The notes: generated from the sequence alone by a model not told the origin. Counted from the first letter of the stretch, positions 1 to 12,135 are shown. The stretch: 64,000 nucleotides of DNA from Nectonema munidae (GCA_030549495.1 JAUIRK010000292.1:372001-436000); one strand, 5' to 3'. Translations and numbers: made by a program.

Positions 1-11
1 AGTAAATAAAG

Positions 12-610
12 ATGCTTAAAAGAAAATTTTATGCACAAGAGTTTCAAAATTTTAATCCCAGCACGCAAAAATCTTTAATTTTTATTGATGAAAGGAGCTT
101 CAACTTTCACCAGAGACGTTCTCACGCTTGTTCAAATAGAGTAAGAAGAGCTAGTATAATTATTCCTACTAACAGAGGAAAGAATGATTTAATATGAAAT
201 CATCGAAGATGGTACTTGCAACGGTAAAAAGTTTTTAAATTTCATTGAAAATTTGTTTGGAAAACTTAATCTTAATAATTCAATAAAAAGATTGTCCTAG
301 AAAATGCCAAAAATCCACAAGACTAGAGAAGTAAAAGAAACTTTTCAACAGAAGGAAAAATATCAATTAAAGTTCATTTCTCCTTATTCTTTCATGTTGA
401 ATCCGTGCGTAAACGTTTTTGATCAAAAATTAAAAGTAAAGTTAGAAATATATTGAATTCCACAACACTAAGTATGTCTTTTTCTTCTACAATCAGAGAA
501 GATGTTGATTCTATTTCTACGTTTGACTGCACAAATTATTATAGACATATGGTAAACAACATCAATATAGCTTCAACTGGACAATTAAATAGTCCAAATA
601 TTCACTCATT
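12..610 (+). pseudogene. Tc1/mariner-superfamily (IS630-like, DDE_3) transposase remnant
   Basis: The first frame (12-197) reads IFIDERSFNFHQRR followed by PTNRGKNDLI, matching the usual 'DESGFNLH..R.....RG.N' segment of DDE_3 transposases, which contains the first two acidic positions. A second piece near 365-420 reads SPYSFMLNPCVNVF, equivalent to the 'PPYSPxLNPIE' motif, but the catalytic Glu is not kept. A third piece (about 480-600) ends DCTNYYRHMVNNIN, like the family C-terminus. The pieces lie in order on one strand in different frames with stops between them, so this is a dead copy. The N-terminal DNA-binding part would lie left of the window. No terminal repeat was found. Confidence 0.6.
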
Positions 611-790
611 ACTATTTTTGCCCACAAGTTATTATTTTTTACTAAAAATATTTCTTTTTAATTTTAACTGTTAAATTATTTTTTTACTGAATTTTGTATT
701 CTTGCCAAAGCTTGAAATTTGTTTTGGGCTAGTTTTGAATATTTATAGAAAAAATTTTAAAAAAATAAAAATAAAAAAGACCAACTTAAA

Positions 791-1750
791 ATGAAAAAGA
801 ACGAACTTAAAGTGAAAAAAGACGAACTTAAAATGAAAAAGGAATTACATCCGTGCGGCTTCAAAAGGTTGAACGAGATTGGTTTGATAGGAAAAATGCC
901 TTTGGCGATCCCTATGATATGGAAGGATCCAAAAAATCACTCTAATGATTCCTATTTTTGCAAAATAAACACTACACGATTTTCAATTAAAAACAAGCAT
1001 AAAATTGAGTACAGAAATTTGAATTCTGCATTGAGATCTGTACTTCACAATGAAGGTCTGCCAATCCTATTGCCACCAAATGATAGTGTTATAGCTGGCA
1101 ATGATGATGATAATGATATCAACTCCAACGATTTTGATGACAAAGCTTATGGTGCACAACAAAAGTAACTTTATGCCAAAAAAATTCTTAGGCCTAGTAA
1201 AGATTTCTCTCTTTCAAAAGACAAAGCTCAACTTTTAGCTTCAAGATTAAATAAAAATACTTGTTAGATTCTACAAACATATTTTTCTATCAAAGGCCCA
1301 CTTTGCTTTTGTAATGACATAGATAGTCTTTTGCGTTACATCTGGATGATATGAAAACATTTAAATAGAATGCATCTCTTATGAAAAATATTCTTAGAAA
1401 ATATATAATAATTTGAGGATCATAGGTATAGTTATATTAATAATTCTGTCTATATATATTTAAATTGTGATTATATATTTTATTTTATATATACATATGA
1501 GTGTGTTTTGTTTTAACTCCGTCTGGCACCGGATTAAGAATAGTGTTAGCGTATCACCTGCGTATCGTAAGAGGCGAGTAATAGGGCGGAATAAGCGTGA
1601 TATATATGTATGCCATATTTATTTATTTATATTAATCTTTATCTTATACTTCTATACATTATGTGTTTTCTTTTATTTTACGCGTGTGTTATATAATAAT
1701 CTTATGGTACTATACACTTCCTCCTTTGTTTTATTGCTCTTAATCTTAGT

Positions 1751-1781
<31 letters not shown>

Positions 1782-2470
1782 TGCCTTATTAAGTTGGTAT
1801 CTCCTTAAGGCAAAGATTGCTTACCCTCAACACCATCACCTCCTTAACACATAGATTGTTTATGCCCAACATCCTCATTCCAGTAACATCTCATTTTCAC
1901 TATTTTATCATTTAATATAATAATAATTAATTTATTAATAAAAATTGGGAAAAAAAAGATAAGCATTTAATAGTGTATCGATCAAAAGTAGCATCGCATA
2001 AATTCATTTCTGAAAGAGATCAAAGGAAGATTGATTTTTTTATTTATATATTTTCTTTTAAAAAAAAATTTATTTATATATTTGCTTTGAAAAAGGAGTT
2101 TATACTCCAAAACTAGTCAGCAAAATCAGAAATAAAGTATCGTTTTTACAATTTTTTTTATATTTGTTATAATTATTTCACCTCAATAGGCATATCTGTC
2201 AAAGATTTTGTTTCTAAATATAGATTTGAATATCATTGGGATGGTGATGGGAATGCAATCAGGCTTTACAAAATAATGCTGCTTTTTATAACTTTGGCGT
2301 AGTCGCGGGTGACAAGCAATATTTAAAACTGTTTGGTCAGGTAAAACAACAAGGTTTGTCTAGCATCATAAATACGCCACTAGTCAATCCAGGTATATTA
2401 TTGCCTCATTTACATATAAAACATGGGCTAATAAATCAATATGTAAAAAAATTAGCGACGGGCCTGCTTC
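791..2470 (+). pseudogene. degraded repetitive arthropod transposon-like gene
   Basis: Two collinear parts of one decayed gene. Part one (791-1168, still open) contains MPLAIPMIWKDPKNHSND followed by YFCKI, then a SALRSV.H motif and an acidic tail. This matches a protein recalled from many crustacean and chelicerate genomes ('FGIPMVWREPxxHxxDCYFC..., SAxRPVPH'). Part two, near 2340-2440, reads NTPLVNPGILLPHLHIKHGL, matching the 'PLVDPxKIxLPPLHIKLGLMK' segment known downstream in the same kind of protein. Between them (1380-2190) the reading is lost in AT-rich DNA and a TATG microsatellite. The family's molecular role is not established, and I call it transposon-like because it is multicopy. 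Confidence 0.5.
1380..2190. other. AT-rich stretch with TATG microsatellite
   Basis: No coding signal was recognised. It holds a short (TATG)n tract near 1755-1782 and long A/T runs. A weak frame at 1467-1808 is hydrophobic low-complexity sequence without family resemblance. Confidence 0.5.
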
Positions 2471-2599
2471 GAACATGTAAAAAAAATTGAGATAATATAT
2501 CAAGACAAAATAGGTAATAATAGTTTAATACGTAAATCAAGAGCGTCAAAAAAGATTATCGAGGTTCACATAATTGACAATTTTTGTCTACAAGTTCAA

Positions 2600-3250
2600 T
2601 GCTATCAATATATTTAGCCAAAAATTGAATTATCTCTTTGACAATCCTCCTAGTAGATTCACGGTGTAAAGGTTAACACTAGTTTGCAGGAAGTTGGATT
2701 CCTATTACTTACATGGATAACTTTCAAACTTGACATAAAAAATAATAAAAATTTTATTAAATATGCTTTAAATTTAATGAAATAAAATTTAAATATAATT
2801 AAATTAAGCTTTATTAGATATAACATATATGGACGACTGATTTGTATGCTAGATAAAATATCCTTTAAAAAGATAGTATTTAAAAAAATCTAAGGCTAAA
2901 AAGTCTTCTGTAATTTTAAATACTCAATAAGTGTTTGTAAATTTGGAAAAAATGCACGGAAAGGTTTGCTATAATTCGGCCAAACTCCGTGACAATTGAG
3001 ATAAAAATAAATATATATGAGAAAAATGATAAATTATCGTTTGTAAAAAAAAATATAAATTTATAAATAAAATAATAACATTAGAATTAGTAATTGGTTG
3101 AAAAAAACAATTTTAACCTTTTTCTTCATTTTAACAATGGAATAAAACCAACTAAATTTTTTTATAAATATAAAAAAAATATGACATAAAAAAATAAAGA
3201 GAGTTCTAAAAATACTTAAGTTTTCAAATTTTATTTTCCTTTTAAAAAAT
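2600..3250. other. AT-rich, nothing recognised
   Basis: No open frame with family resemblance and no clear repeat boundary was seen. The base composition is A/T runs typical of the non-coding background here. Confidence 0.4.
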
Positions 3251-3254
3251 TTTC

Positions 3255-3385
3255 GGCTTGGTTAGATACTGGGTTTCGATAACTCAAGGTCTTGGGTTTG
3301 ATCTCGTATGAAGCCTACTTTCTTCATAGTTCCATACAAGCGGGGCAATTGTGCTTCCTTGATGAAAACACTCCACGAAACAGGT
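3255..3385 (+). mobile_element. tRNA-derived SINE copy
   Basis: The head GGCTTGGTTAGATACTGGG and, about 35 bases on, GGGTTTGATCTCG look like pol III A-box and B-box sequences. The downstream body, ending TTGATGAAAACACTCCACG, matches the sequence after the tRNA-like heads at 34,150 and 61,811 (there TTGTCAATGAAAACACACCC), so all three belong to one family. This copy is diverged. A short fragment of the head recurs at 7,658-7,690. Confidence 0.5.
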
Positions 3386-3714
3386 TTACAGAATATAATA
3401 TAAAATTTTGGGAAACTTTTGAAATTCTAAGCGCCATAATAGCGACTTTCTAAACTCTGAAAAACTAGAAATTGTTATTCATATATTGATATATTTTTGG
3501 CTTCCTTGCAAAAGAAATACTCACTCAGTTTCAAATCAATATTATTTATAGATTCTGATAGATTAAAATCCCTAATAAAAGCACTAAAACAGGAATTAAA
3601 ACTGAAATGTTGAATTTAAATTTGAACTCAAAAATAAACGATTCTTTGATATTACCACACTTTTAAAAGCAAAACTCAGTTTTTACTCATTATCATAATG
3701 ATGCCTGGTCAAAA

Positions 3715-4025
3715 GCGAAATGTTCGGCCTATGATGCAGCTTTCAAACTAAAAGTGGTAAAATATGCCACTAAGCATAACAACAATAGTAAAACAGCCAG
3801 AACGTATGTGAAAAGCTCGTTCGTGTTTGGGGGAAATCTGGTAGTGAAGTAGCAGAAATGCCAAAAAACAAGAAAGCCTGTCATGGACTTTCAACGCCTC
3901 ATGGAAACGATGAAACTGTTTTTCGAGAATGAATAGTAAACCACCGACAGAATGGATTTGTTGTCCCAAGAACTACACTTCGTGTTCATGCCCAGAATAT
4001 TTTTAGTTATCCAAATTTTATGCTT
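3715..4025 (+). pseudogene. pogo/Tigger-like HTH DNA-binding fragment
   Basis: Shifting frames read YDAAFKLKVVKYATKHNNN followed by KTARTYV, like the psq/pogo helix-turn-helix. About 100 bases on comes KKACHG, and then VNHRQNGFVVPRTTLRVHAQ, like the CENP-B/Tigger second HTH. The pieces are in order on the plus strand but need several frame changes, so the copy is inactive. No DDE domain follows: the frame at 4020-4313 has no family resemblance. Confidence 0.5.
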
Positions 4026-4535
4026 TCCAATAAAAGCCCTAGTATTATATGTCATAATGAAAACCAAATACAACACTGTGTTATTTACCAAAGAAATATT
4101 TGTTGCGTTCTAAGCATCGATAAAACCTTCAATTTGGGTGCATGCTATGTTACAACAACTGTTTTCCAAGACAGAAATATTTTGTATGGTAGTGAAAATA
4201 CAAATGTCATTTTATCAGGTCCAATATTCTTGCATTTCAATGCAACTTTTGAAACATATTGTGAATTCTTTTCTTACTTGAGTATTTCAATATCTGAAGA
4301 AATCTTGAAATAATCCCTCGAATAATTTAATATTAGGCAGTGATGAAGAATTCGCTATAATTAAGGCTATTAAGCATTATTTCTTCAATACAGATTTGAT
4401 TTTATTTCATAGACATATCAAAGAAAATGAAATCTAAAAAAAAAAAAATTGGCATGAATAAAAAAAAAATTAACCTGTTTTTAAAATGTTTATTTGGTGA
4501 GACAGGACAAATTTTACAATTAAATATATCTTTTT

Positions 4536-5112
4536 ATACCAAAATAACCATGCTAGTTTCGTTTATGGACTCATTTTTTGCAGTTTGAATTTGAAAATAC
4601 CTATATGTATCAATCAAATTTTCGTTTAGTTCTAAAATTTGTTTCCAAAAATATTGATTCAAATTTTATATGAAATTTATGTTTTTATAGCAAATAGATC
4701 ATGATGATTTCATTTCGGAACACAGTTTTCGCATTTAGATGTCTTACTGCTAGTGTCAATCAAATTTGCGGTTCATGTCTGAAAACTATATCCCAAAATA
4801 TTCTCTCTAATTTTACATGAAATATGTTTTTATAGAAATTCGACCATGATAATTTTTATTTCTGAAATCATTTTTTGCATTTAGAGGTTTTAAATGTCTG
4901 AAAGTGTCAATCAAATGTTGGATTTACGTCTAATGTCTACAGAAATATTTTTGAAATTTAAAAAAAATATGTTTTTATGCAAAATGAAAGATGCTGGTTT
5001 CATTTTTGGACTCAGGTTTGGCATTTATGATTTTAAAACATCTGAAAGCTTCAACCAGATTTGCGGTTTACTTCTAGATACTGTCTTCAAAAATATTTTC
5101 AAAAAAATAAAA
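4536..5112 (+). repeat. degenerate tandem repeat, about 147-bp unit, four copies
   Basis: The anchor CAATCAAATTT recurs at about 4611, 4757, 4908 and (as CAACCAGATTT) 5052, giving spacings of 146, 151 and 144 bases. Each unit also has ATATGTTTTTAT, a CATGATGATTT-type block and a GCATTTA block. The short frame at 4894-5115 is a by-product of the repeat. Confidence 0.65.
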
Positions 5113-5115
5113 TAG

Positions 5116-6260
5116 CTTATTTTATAATAATAATAATATAATATTTTAATTTTAATAATAGCTTATTTTATTTTTGTACTGGATTTTGAATAATACGGTT
5201 AAAAAATATCTCGAAGTGGCAATTGAATTAGTAATGTATGACTGAAAATCAGTTCTGTAAAAAATTTTCAAAAAATCGCTGCATATTAGGTATATAGTAA
5301 AAATATACTTTTTTTTGTATATTTTGGCTTATAATACTTTCTACAATCATCTTGAGTATGAAATATTTATTTAAAAAAAATAAAACGTATTATAAAATCT
5401 TTTGAAAATTTGTATGAGAGAAGAAACCAAGTTGAAAATTAATTGAAAAGAAAACATGTGATCAAAACAAATAATTAAAAAAAATATGTATCTTGACTAA
5501 ATGGAAGATCTACCATGTACTAATGAATTATGAAGTGGTTTATTATATAATATTAGGTGCTTCAAAAAGGATTTTGACTGTGAAAAAGAAGTTCCTCTTT
5601 TACAAATGAAAAATATTTAAATCTATAGCTTATCATGTAGGATTACAATTAACATTTAGCTAAGATGGGTAGGAAATCTGAAAATTTAGAATAGGTCAGA
5701 TTTATTAAAAATAGCACAGATGACAATATGTGAGAATTTAGTCACTATCAAGATATTTTTAATTTAAATTGAATTTGTCCATCTTTTTCCTTTTGCGTCA
5801 AAGAGACAATTTTTTAGATGAAGAACCTGGACAACCTTTTGTAATTGATAATGAACATCACGAATGATTCATCAGAAAAAAACCTTTGAAATGAGATTGG
5901 TTGACAAATATTCAGGCCTGATAATAAAATACACGATACTGATAAAAAAAAGTCTAAGATCATCAAGGAGATTCTTTAATCAAAATGCTTTGAGAGAGGA
6001 AAAAGTAATTTTATCCTTATAAAAAATTTTTCGAACACACATTGAAGAATATAAATTTTTAATGAAAAAAGAGCTACCAAGAAAAGATCATCATAGAATG
6101 AATAGAAAAAATACATGTTGTAAATTATACGAATTTGTAGCCAAAAAGATGGAAGTCCTATTGAGTTACATAAGTTACTGTAGAATGAAATATTTTGAGT
6201 GAACACCTAAAGTTGGTTTATTAAATAAATTAAAAAAATAATTACCAGAGAAATACTGCA
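5116..6260. other. AT-rich, nothing recognised
   Basis: No convincing open frame, repeat boundary or family motif on either strand. The frame at 5976-6206 minus is hydrophobic low-complexity sequence. Confidence 0.4.
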
Positions 6261-6269
6261 AGTAGAAGT

Positions 6270-6770
6270 TATTTTTATGTTTATATATTTGACATTGATT
6301 TACAGGTTTAATCGATTTTTTTAACAGGTTTTATTGATTTCATAAAAAATGAACATCACCATTAAATTCTACATACTTGAAAAGTATAAAAAACTTTTTA
6401 TAGGAATAAAAATTTTAATTTTGACATGGGCTGTCATATTTAAATTATTTTGTCAGGTTTGACTAATTTTTATTTAAAAAAAATGAATATAACCAATAAA
6501 CACAGCTTACTTGAAAATGGGTATATGAGTGTAAATAACTTTATATAATTATTCCGATAAGATGTTTCTTTATGGGATAAATCAATTTTTTGACAGTTTT
6601 GATTGATTTTCATAAAAAAAAATGAATATCACCACTGAATTACGCATGATTAAAATGGTGATGAGAGAGAGAGATGTTTCTTTATGGGATAAATCAATTT
6701 TTTGACAGTTTTGAATGATTTTCATTAAAAAAAAGAATATCACCATGAATTACGCGAAAGAGAGGGAGCG
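6270..6770 (+). repeat. tandem repeat, about 115-bp period
   Basis: The block GATGTTTCTTTATGGGATAA with the following TCAATTTTTTGACAGTTTTG occurs at about 6559 and again at about 6674, nearly identical over some 75 bases. More diverged relatives lie upstream (6290-6500). AG-rich simple sequence (GAGAGAGAG) follows each late unit. Confidence 0.6.
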
Positions 6771-7175
6771 AGAGACGAAGTGATGATAAAAATAACATAG
6801 AATAGATTAAGTAAAGAGAGATAGACTAGTTTGAGTGATGAATGAGGCTGCTCTATTTAGCACACTTGGCGAGGACAATCTCTTCACTTCATTTTAAAGT
6901 TTGATTGAAAGATGAAACGCTGTTTTTTTGCACTTACACTATGCATGAAATAAAATCAAAACTGTTATATATTTCAACTACATGAGTGTTATATGAACTT
7001 CGTTATTGGAAAAATCAAAAATACTTTTACATATTCTACTTTTTTGGCTCACTAACTAAAAAGGTTTAGCATCCCTGCTTTAAAGTATAGCAATCGTTAA
7101 CATTAATAGTGATGCAAAAACAATGGAGAAAGATGATCGAAGACTTTTCAATAAAAAAGTTGTATGAAAAAAGAT

Positions 7176-7317
7176 TTATTTGTTTTTAGCATTTTGAAGT
7201 GCTATTTTGGCAGCAGTAGCCTTAGAAAGCTTATAGTTTCTTGCAACGCCTTTCCAAACTCCCAGATTCACGATTTCTAGAGTGCACGAAGATTCTCCTG
7301 AAGGCAATTTCGTGTAG
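7176..7317 (-). CDS. Dicer terminal exon: C-terminal dsRNA-binding domain
   Basis: After an acceptor (TTTTAG before 7317) the exon reads YTKLPSGESSCTLEIVNLG, then VWKGVARNYKLSKATAAKIA and LQNAKNK, then a TAA stop at 7178-7176. This is the alpha-beta-beta-beta-alpha dsRBD end of Dicer (human counterpart: [20 protein letters not shown]...AARRALRSLK), with the conserved K/AxxAA helix. The phase continues exactly from the exon ending at 11379 (codon ACC split as AC|C). The intron between them is about 4 kb and holds a piggyBac relic. The exon itself is uninterrupted. Confidence 0.75.
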
Positions 7318-7526
7318 CTAAAATATATTTGTTTTCAGATATACAATGTTTTATCAAAAATATATAATTTTTTGAAAAGAATTATACAACGAAAAATGAG
7401 GATTCAGTGAGTATTTTTTAGGTAGAAACCAAGTTTAATTTTTGTTAGGATATTCAATTGCTCCTCTTTGGTCAAAGCTGTAAGTATGACTTGAATTTAA
7501 ATATTTTTAAGAGCATTTTCTCTTGT

Positions 7527-7600
7527 AGGGGAAATGTAAATGTATTGGCAATAGGGGAAATGTAAATGTATTGGCAATAGGGGAAATGTAAAGATTGGGA
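7527..7600 (+). repeat. 26-bp tandem repeat, about 2.7 copies
   Basis: The unit TAGGGGAAATGTAAATGTAT plus TGGCAA is repeated head to tail almost without change, with a third partial unit. It lies just upstream, in gene sense, of the Dicer terminal exon, inside the last intron. Confidence 0.7.
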
Positions 7601-7604
7601 AGAA

Positions 7605-9230
7605 CAATTATTCCAAAAATTGCTGCGTGTTTGTTGGTTTCTTTTTTGGGTGTGTAGGGTTGGTTAGATAGCGGGTTTCGATAACTTTTTTCAGTGAATA
7701 ATAAGATTCATTGATTTTTTTTGTATTTTTTTTAAATATTTTTAATCCGACCTGATTTTTATCAAACCAATTACATTGCTTTTTGATAGGTTTTTATTAA
7801 ACCAATTAGATTGCTGTAACCGTAGAGGTCGGATTAACCAATCATCACTGTACTAATAAAGGTATTACTTTAATTCTATCATATTGTTTAGTGTTAATAA
7901 AATATCATTCTACAATATTTTTCATATGCATGCTATGTTGATCGTGGTAATTTTATTCTTTCTTGTGTTAAATATCATTTTAATTTATTTGTCATTTTTT
8001 TTGTTTTGCCCATTCAATTCGTTTAAATGGCATCCAAAGTGTTACAGTTGCAATCAAATATTGAAAGAAAGGATTTTGGTTCATATGAAGTTTATAAAAA
8101 TCAAATAGGGATAACTGCTTTGAAAAAAAAGGTGTAAACAAATTGCTTAGAAAAACAACGTCTTAAAAAGTGCAAAAGGTGCAACAAAGTAGATAAAAAT
8201 GATTACAATCAATCAAATATCTACAATAAAGCAATTGGCGGAGCAGATATCACGGGACAAAAAATTAACCGTTATAGAATATCAACCAGAACTCGAAAAT
8301 GTTGATGGGCTATTTTTTATCGGTCTTTTTAGATGAAAATTTGTCGAAGATTTCGATTTTATTAAAAAAAAAATCAACCCAAGTGGAGTTTGGTAGATGC
8401 AAGAAGGTACACTGCAAATTCATATTTAAAAATGCATGTCCAGAAAGAAAATATACGTAGAATTAGATAGAAGGGGATCGACTTCGTTTTTCAACGCAGC
8501 CTCATTTTGTTTCAAATGCATCGGACGAAATGTCGATTACATTTTATTGCAGTAGCGATGATTTTTACCCGTAGTACATTTCAGGATGTGTAATCAAGTA
8601 AAAAAATTATGACATACAAGTATATATATAATTGAACAAATCAAAAAATTGAAGTATTAGGATGTGAAATTTTTTCCAGACAGTAATGGGTAGCAACAAA
8701 ACTTTAGGGCCGTCAAACAGTAAACTAAAAATATTAAAAAGTGTATTTTTTGTACTAATGGATCAAATTAAATAAACATTATTTAATATTATAATTCTTT
8801 TCATGATTTTTTGACTTTAAAAGCAACAAAAGCTTCCTAACTTTTGGTAATTGCTTTAAAATATTTTTTACATAAATAGGACAAGTATTATTTTATCTGT
8901 ACTGCAAAGCAATCTTTAAAATATTTTTATTGCACTAAAAATAGTTAGCCATATTTTTGAAGTTTTTTGATAAAAAAAACTACTTCAAAAACTTTATTTT
9001 TTTATAACATAATTTATCAAAAAATAAAAGCGTTGCTTATGGGCAACGCAGGGCTGTTGCTTTAAAGCAACAATAAAAAAATCTAAAAATAGATTAAAAT
9101 TTTTATTTATTATTGAAATAACAAAAGATTTAAGAAAAAAAAACATAGAAAGATTATGATTTTTTTTTAAAATACTATTTTACTATTATTTTTTAGTATA
9201 TTTTTTTAACTAAACTGCAAATCAAACTTT
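7605..9230. other. intronic AT-rich DNA with SINE fragment
   Basis: Inside the proposed last Dicer intron. It holds a fragment of the SINE head (7658-7690, GGTTAGATAGCGGGTTTCGA) and otherwise A/T-rich sequence. Frames near 8020-8110 and 8220-8560 have no family match I can defend. Confidence 0.4.
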
Positions 9231-9238
9231 TTTCTAAA

Positions 9239-11005
9239 ATGGCGAAAGTTGATCCAATAAAGAGACGTTTAAAAGAATCAAAAGCAAAAAATCCAATAAA
9301 AAAAATTACCCTAGCAGTTGAAAGTAAACATCCTACAATTAATGATGCCATTGATGCTCTCAAAAGTAATGACAATTGGCTTGATGTTAATATTTTTATG
9401 GCTCCGCCTGATGATGTAAAACTGTTCGGATGAAGATTCAGGTGATGAAACAAATTTCTAGTTACAGAATTTATCAAAAAATCAATTACTAGCAAAATGT
9501 GAACTCCAGTTAATTTGTAATTTTCAAGACACACAGTTATAATTGATAATAGAGAACAGATGACAGATTTCAACAAAGTTATGACTGAAGATTTATTGTC
9601 AAGAAACAACAATTGGATGTCCTCAAAAGGCGAAAATGAATACCAACGTAATATAAAAACTATCATAAAAAGTTTTCAAGTACCTATACGTTTTTCAACA
9701 GAAAAAAATGATAAATTCAAACTGCAAATGGAATAGCGTTAAATTTTTTGAATTTTATTATATAAAGGACAAATCAATATGCAATTGAAAATGGCGCTGT
9801 TGGATGGATACCACTCAAAAGAGAAACTTTTTTTTGTTTTTTAGGAATTCTTATGTTGAGCGGTTATGTGAAACTCCCATCTTATAGGATGTTTTGGGAA
9901 GAAGTTCCAGATGTCCAACATCGACTAGTTAAAAATGCAATGCCTAGAAATCAATTTACCTCAATTCTTCAGAATCTTCACTTTTGTGACAATAGCACTC
10001 TTGATCCAACTGACAAATGCGCAAAAGTCCGACCACTTTTAGATTTAATAAGAAACAAATGTCAAAAATTTGCTTTCTTGACAAAAAAAGTTAATGTTGG
10101 CGAGTCAATGATTCCTTATTATGGAAAGTTAGGCCAAACACTTAAGCAAAGAATGCCAATGAAACCAATTCGTTCAGGATATAAAATCTGGTGCTTAAAC
10201 TTACATGAAGGATATCTTTATGATTTTGAAGTATATCAAGGAAAGGTTCAAAAAATGAATTTAGTAAAAACTTTGGTTTAGGAACAAGGGTTGTTCTTGG
10301 TCTACTAAAATCTTTACCAGAAGGAAATTTTAGAGTATACATTGACAACAACTTTAACTCAATACGACTTTTAAAATACTTGAAAAACAAAAACATTAGA
10401 TGCACAGGAACAATAAAATAGCTGTATCTAATTTTGAAAGCATTGAGCCTTTGGGGCTTGCAAAAAGATGGTCACAACAGTTGAAAGAATATGTTACCGT
10501 TTCAAGACCATCAATGATTGGCCATTATAATAAATCAATGGGTGGTACTGATAAGATGGATCAAGTTTTATCAACCTACAGGCCCTTTATCAGAAATAGA
10601 AAATGGTATTGGCCATTTTTTTTATATTGTTTAGAAGTTATCATGTACAATTCATGGTTATTACAGAAAAGTATTGAAGAACCATGCACATTCTTGGAAC
10701 ACATACGGTCAATTGCGACTTCGTATTTGCAAATTTATTGTCATGATAAAAAAGTTATTCCAACAAAAATTACAGTTTTTCACAATAGCCGTGTTTCTAG
10801 ACGAATTGATGATTCAATGCGATATGATGGCTTGAATCATTTTCCTGGAATGGAGACAATAAATCGAGATGTGCTCTCTGTGGCAAAACAACAAAAAGAA
10901 AGTGCACAAAGTGCAATGATACGCACCATAAATCACCGAGAAGGTGTTTCCAAAGGTGTAGTATATTTTTCCAATTCAGGAGAAATGAGTAGAACAATTA
11001 ATTAA
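9239..11005 (+). pseudogene. piggyBac transposase, full-length but broken
   Basis: The N-terminus starts MAKVDPIKRRLKESKAK (9239). The core (9760-10281) includes GAVGWIPLKRETFFCFLGIL, then WEEVPDVQ, MPRNQFTSIL and KVNVGESMIPYYG. Next, out of frame, comes IDNNFNSIRLLKYLKNKNIR (about 10340-10400), then 10400-11005 with MGGTDKMDQVLSTYRP and a WYWPFFLYCLEV segment. Of the piggyBac acidic triad, the first site reads GESM where the family has DESM; the second (DN) and third (TDKMDQ) are present. Stops near 9434, 9736 and 10281 and frame changes near 10280-10400 break it. There is no cysteine-rich C-terminal finger, as in some piggyBac lineages. It lies inside the last Dicer intron, antisense to Dicer. 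TTAA ends were not located. Confidence 0.75.
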
Positions 11006-11378
11006 ATAATAATTATAGACACGTTAATATTTATAATTACATATTTTTTGTGATTAAAATTTAAATTAAAATAAATTTCGCTTAATTTTAAAAAAGAATA
11101 TAATTAATAAAAAAAGAGAGAATATGTATTAAAAAAATATATATATATAACTTTTTAAAAAAGCACTTCCCTCTCGCACTTTCACAAATTTGATTCAAAC
11201 TGTTTATTTTCCTCGTGTAAATAATTTACTAAAATAACTTAAGCGATTCGTCATCTACATAAAAAATAGCAGTCTAAAGCTAAGAAAAATAAAGATTAAA
11301 ATTCAAATTCTGAGAATAAACTTGCTATACTATAATTCCATTGGTAAACGAAAAATTTAAAAAAGTATAAAAATTTAC
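11006..11378. other. intronic AT-rich DNA
   Basis: Between the piggyBac relic and the Dicer exon ending at 11379. Nothing recognised. Confidence 0.4.
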
Positions 11379-11671
11379 GTGAATTTAACTCTATTAGGAA
11401 ATAACTCATAAAGTTCTCTAACCGGACTTTTCGGAATATTTACCGTGTAGTACTCTAAAATAAAAATAGCATTATTGAGTTTGACATAACAAAAAGAAAA
11501 GATACCAATTTCTTCTTTCATTAAGGAAAATATGATCTTCCATGTAAAAGATAATTTCATGCCACAATCAAGAAATATGGCGCCTATTAAGCTTTCGAAG
11601 ATGTCTCCTAAAACTTTTGGAACTTCTACATCTCTACATTGTTCAGAATCCGCATTTATTATATGGATAAA
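11379..11671 (-). CDS. Dicer RNase IIIb, second half (two exons, 51-bp intron)
   Basis: Exon 11671-11506 follows TTTTTAG and reads FIHIINADSEQCRDVEVPKV, then LGDIFESLIGAIFLDCGMKL, carrying the Asp and Glu of the second RNase III acidic motif (human: GDIFESLAGAIYMDSGM). A 51-bp GT-AG intron (11505-11455) separates it from exon 11454-11379, which reads YYTVNIPKSPVRELYELFPN then RVKFT (human: [20 protein letters not shown]). Both exons are open and the split GAG codon restores the frame. The human enzyme has a longer acidic stretch before this point, and here it is short. Confidence 0.75.
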
Positions 11672-11822
11672 CTAAAAAGAAATAAAATTGAATAGATATA
11701 TGTAAAATAAAACGTTGTAAAACAAAAATCTTTATCTTTTTTCCATAAAAAAATACTCAGAAAGATTGATGTAAATAAGAATCTTGTATGAATTTTTTTA
11801 AGATATTTGAAAAACGACTTAC

Positions 11823-12135
11823 ATTGTCCCCAATATTGTAGTTCACTTTGAAAAGATCTTGGTTTGAATAAAAAGTGACAAATTCAAAAATTGATTTGAA
11901 GAGAGAAACGGAATTAGAGAAGGTATTTGTGAAAATGCCATTTAACGGAGATGGAAGCAAAAATAACGTTATTAACGAGAGCAGATCGCAGGTCAGTTAA
12001 ATCACCGGGAGAAGAGAATTTACACGTATCATAGAAATAGCGAGTGATCAGGTTCTATGACGGCGTCACCAAGGATTCAAGTCGTTCGTAGAAGTTCGTT
12101 GATGTGTTGAACATATATGAAGCGTGGAAGAGTGC
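11823..12135 (-). pseudogene. Dicer RNase IIIb, first exon, frame-disrupted
   Basis: After an acceptor at 12137-12136 the exon reads ALFHASYMFNTSTNFYERLE, then SL; GDAVIE is in another frame; [18 protein letters not shown] and [20 protein letters not shown] are back in the first frame; then KSIFEFVTFYSNQDLFKVNY and IGDN in a third phase, ending at a GTAAGT donor (11822). It aligns well with human RIIIb ([20 protein letters not shown]..., [23 protein letters not shown]). At least three single-base-scale shifts occur in about 310 bases: one at ESL/GDA, a compensating one after VIE, and one after HKY. Flanking exons are open. Either the gene is dead or the assembly has local errors. Confidence 0.7.

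Noticed and set aside
1467-1808. 113-residue hydrophobic frame
   Set aside because: AT-rich and microsatellite-derived (TATG repeats), with no family resemblance or splice context.
4894-5115. 73-residue frame that looks like a small gene
   Set aside because: It lies inside the 147-bp tandem repeat, and its sequence is explained by the repeat units.
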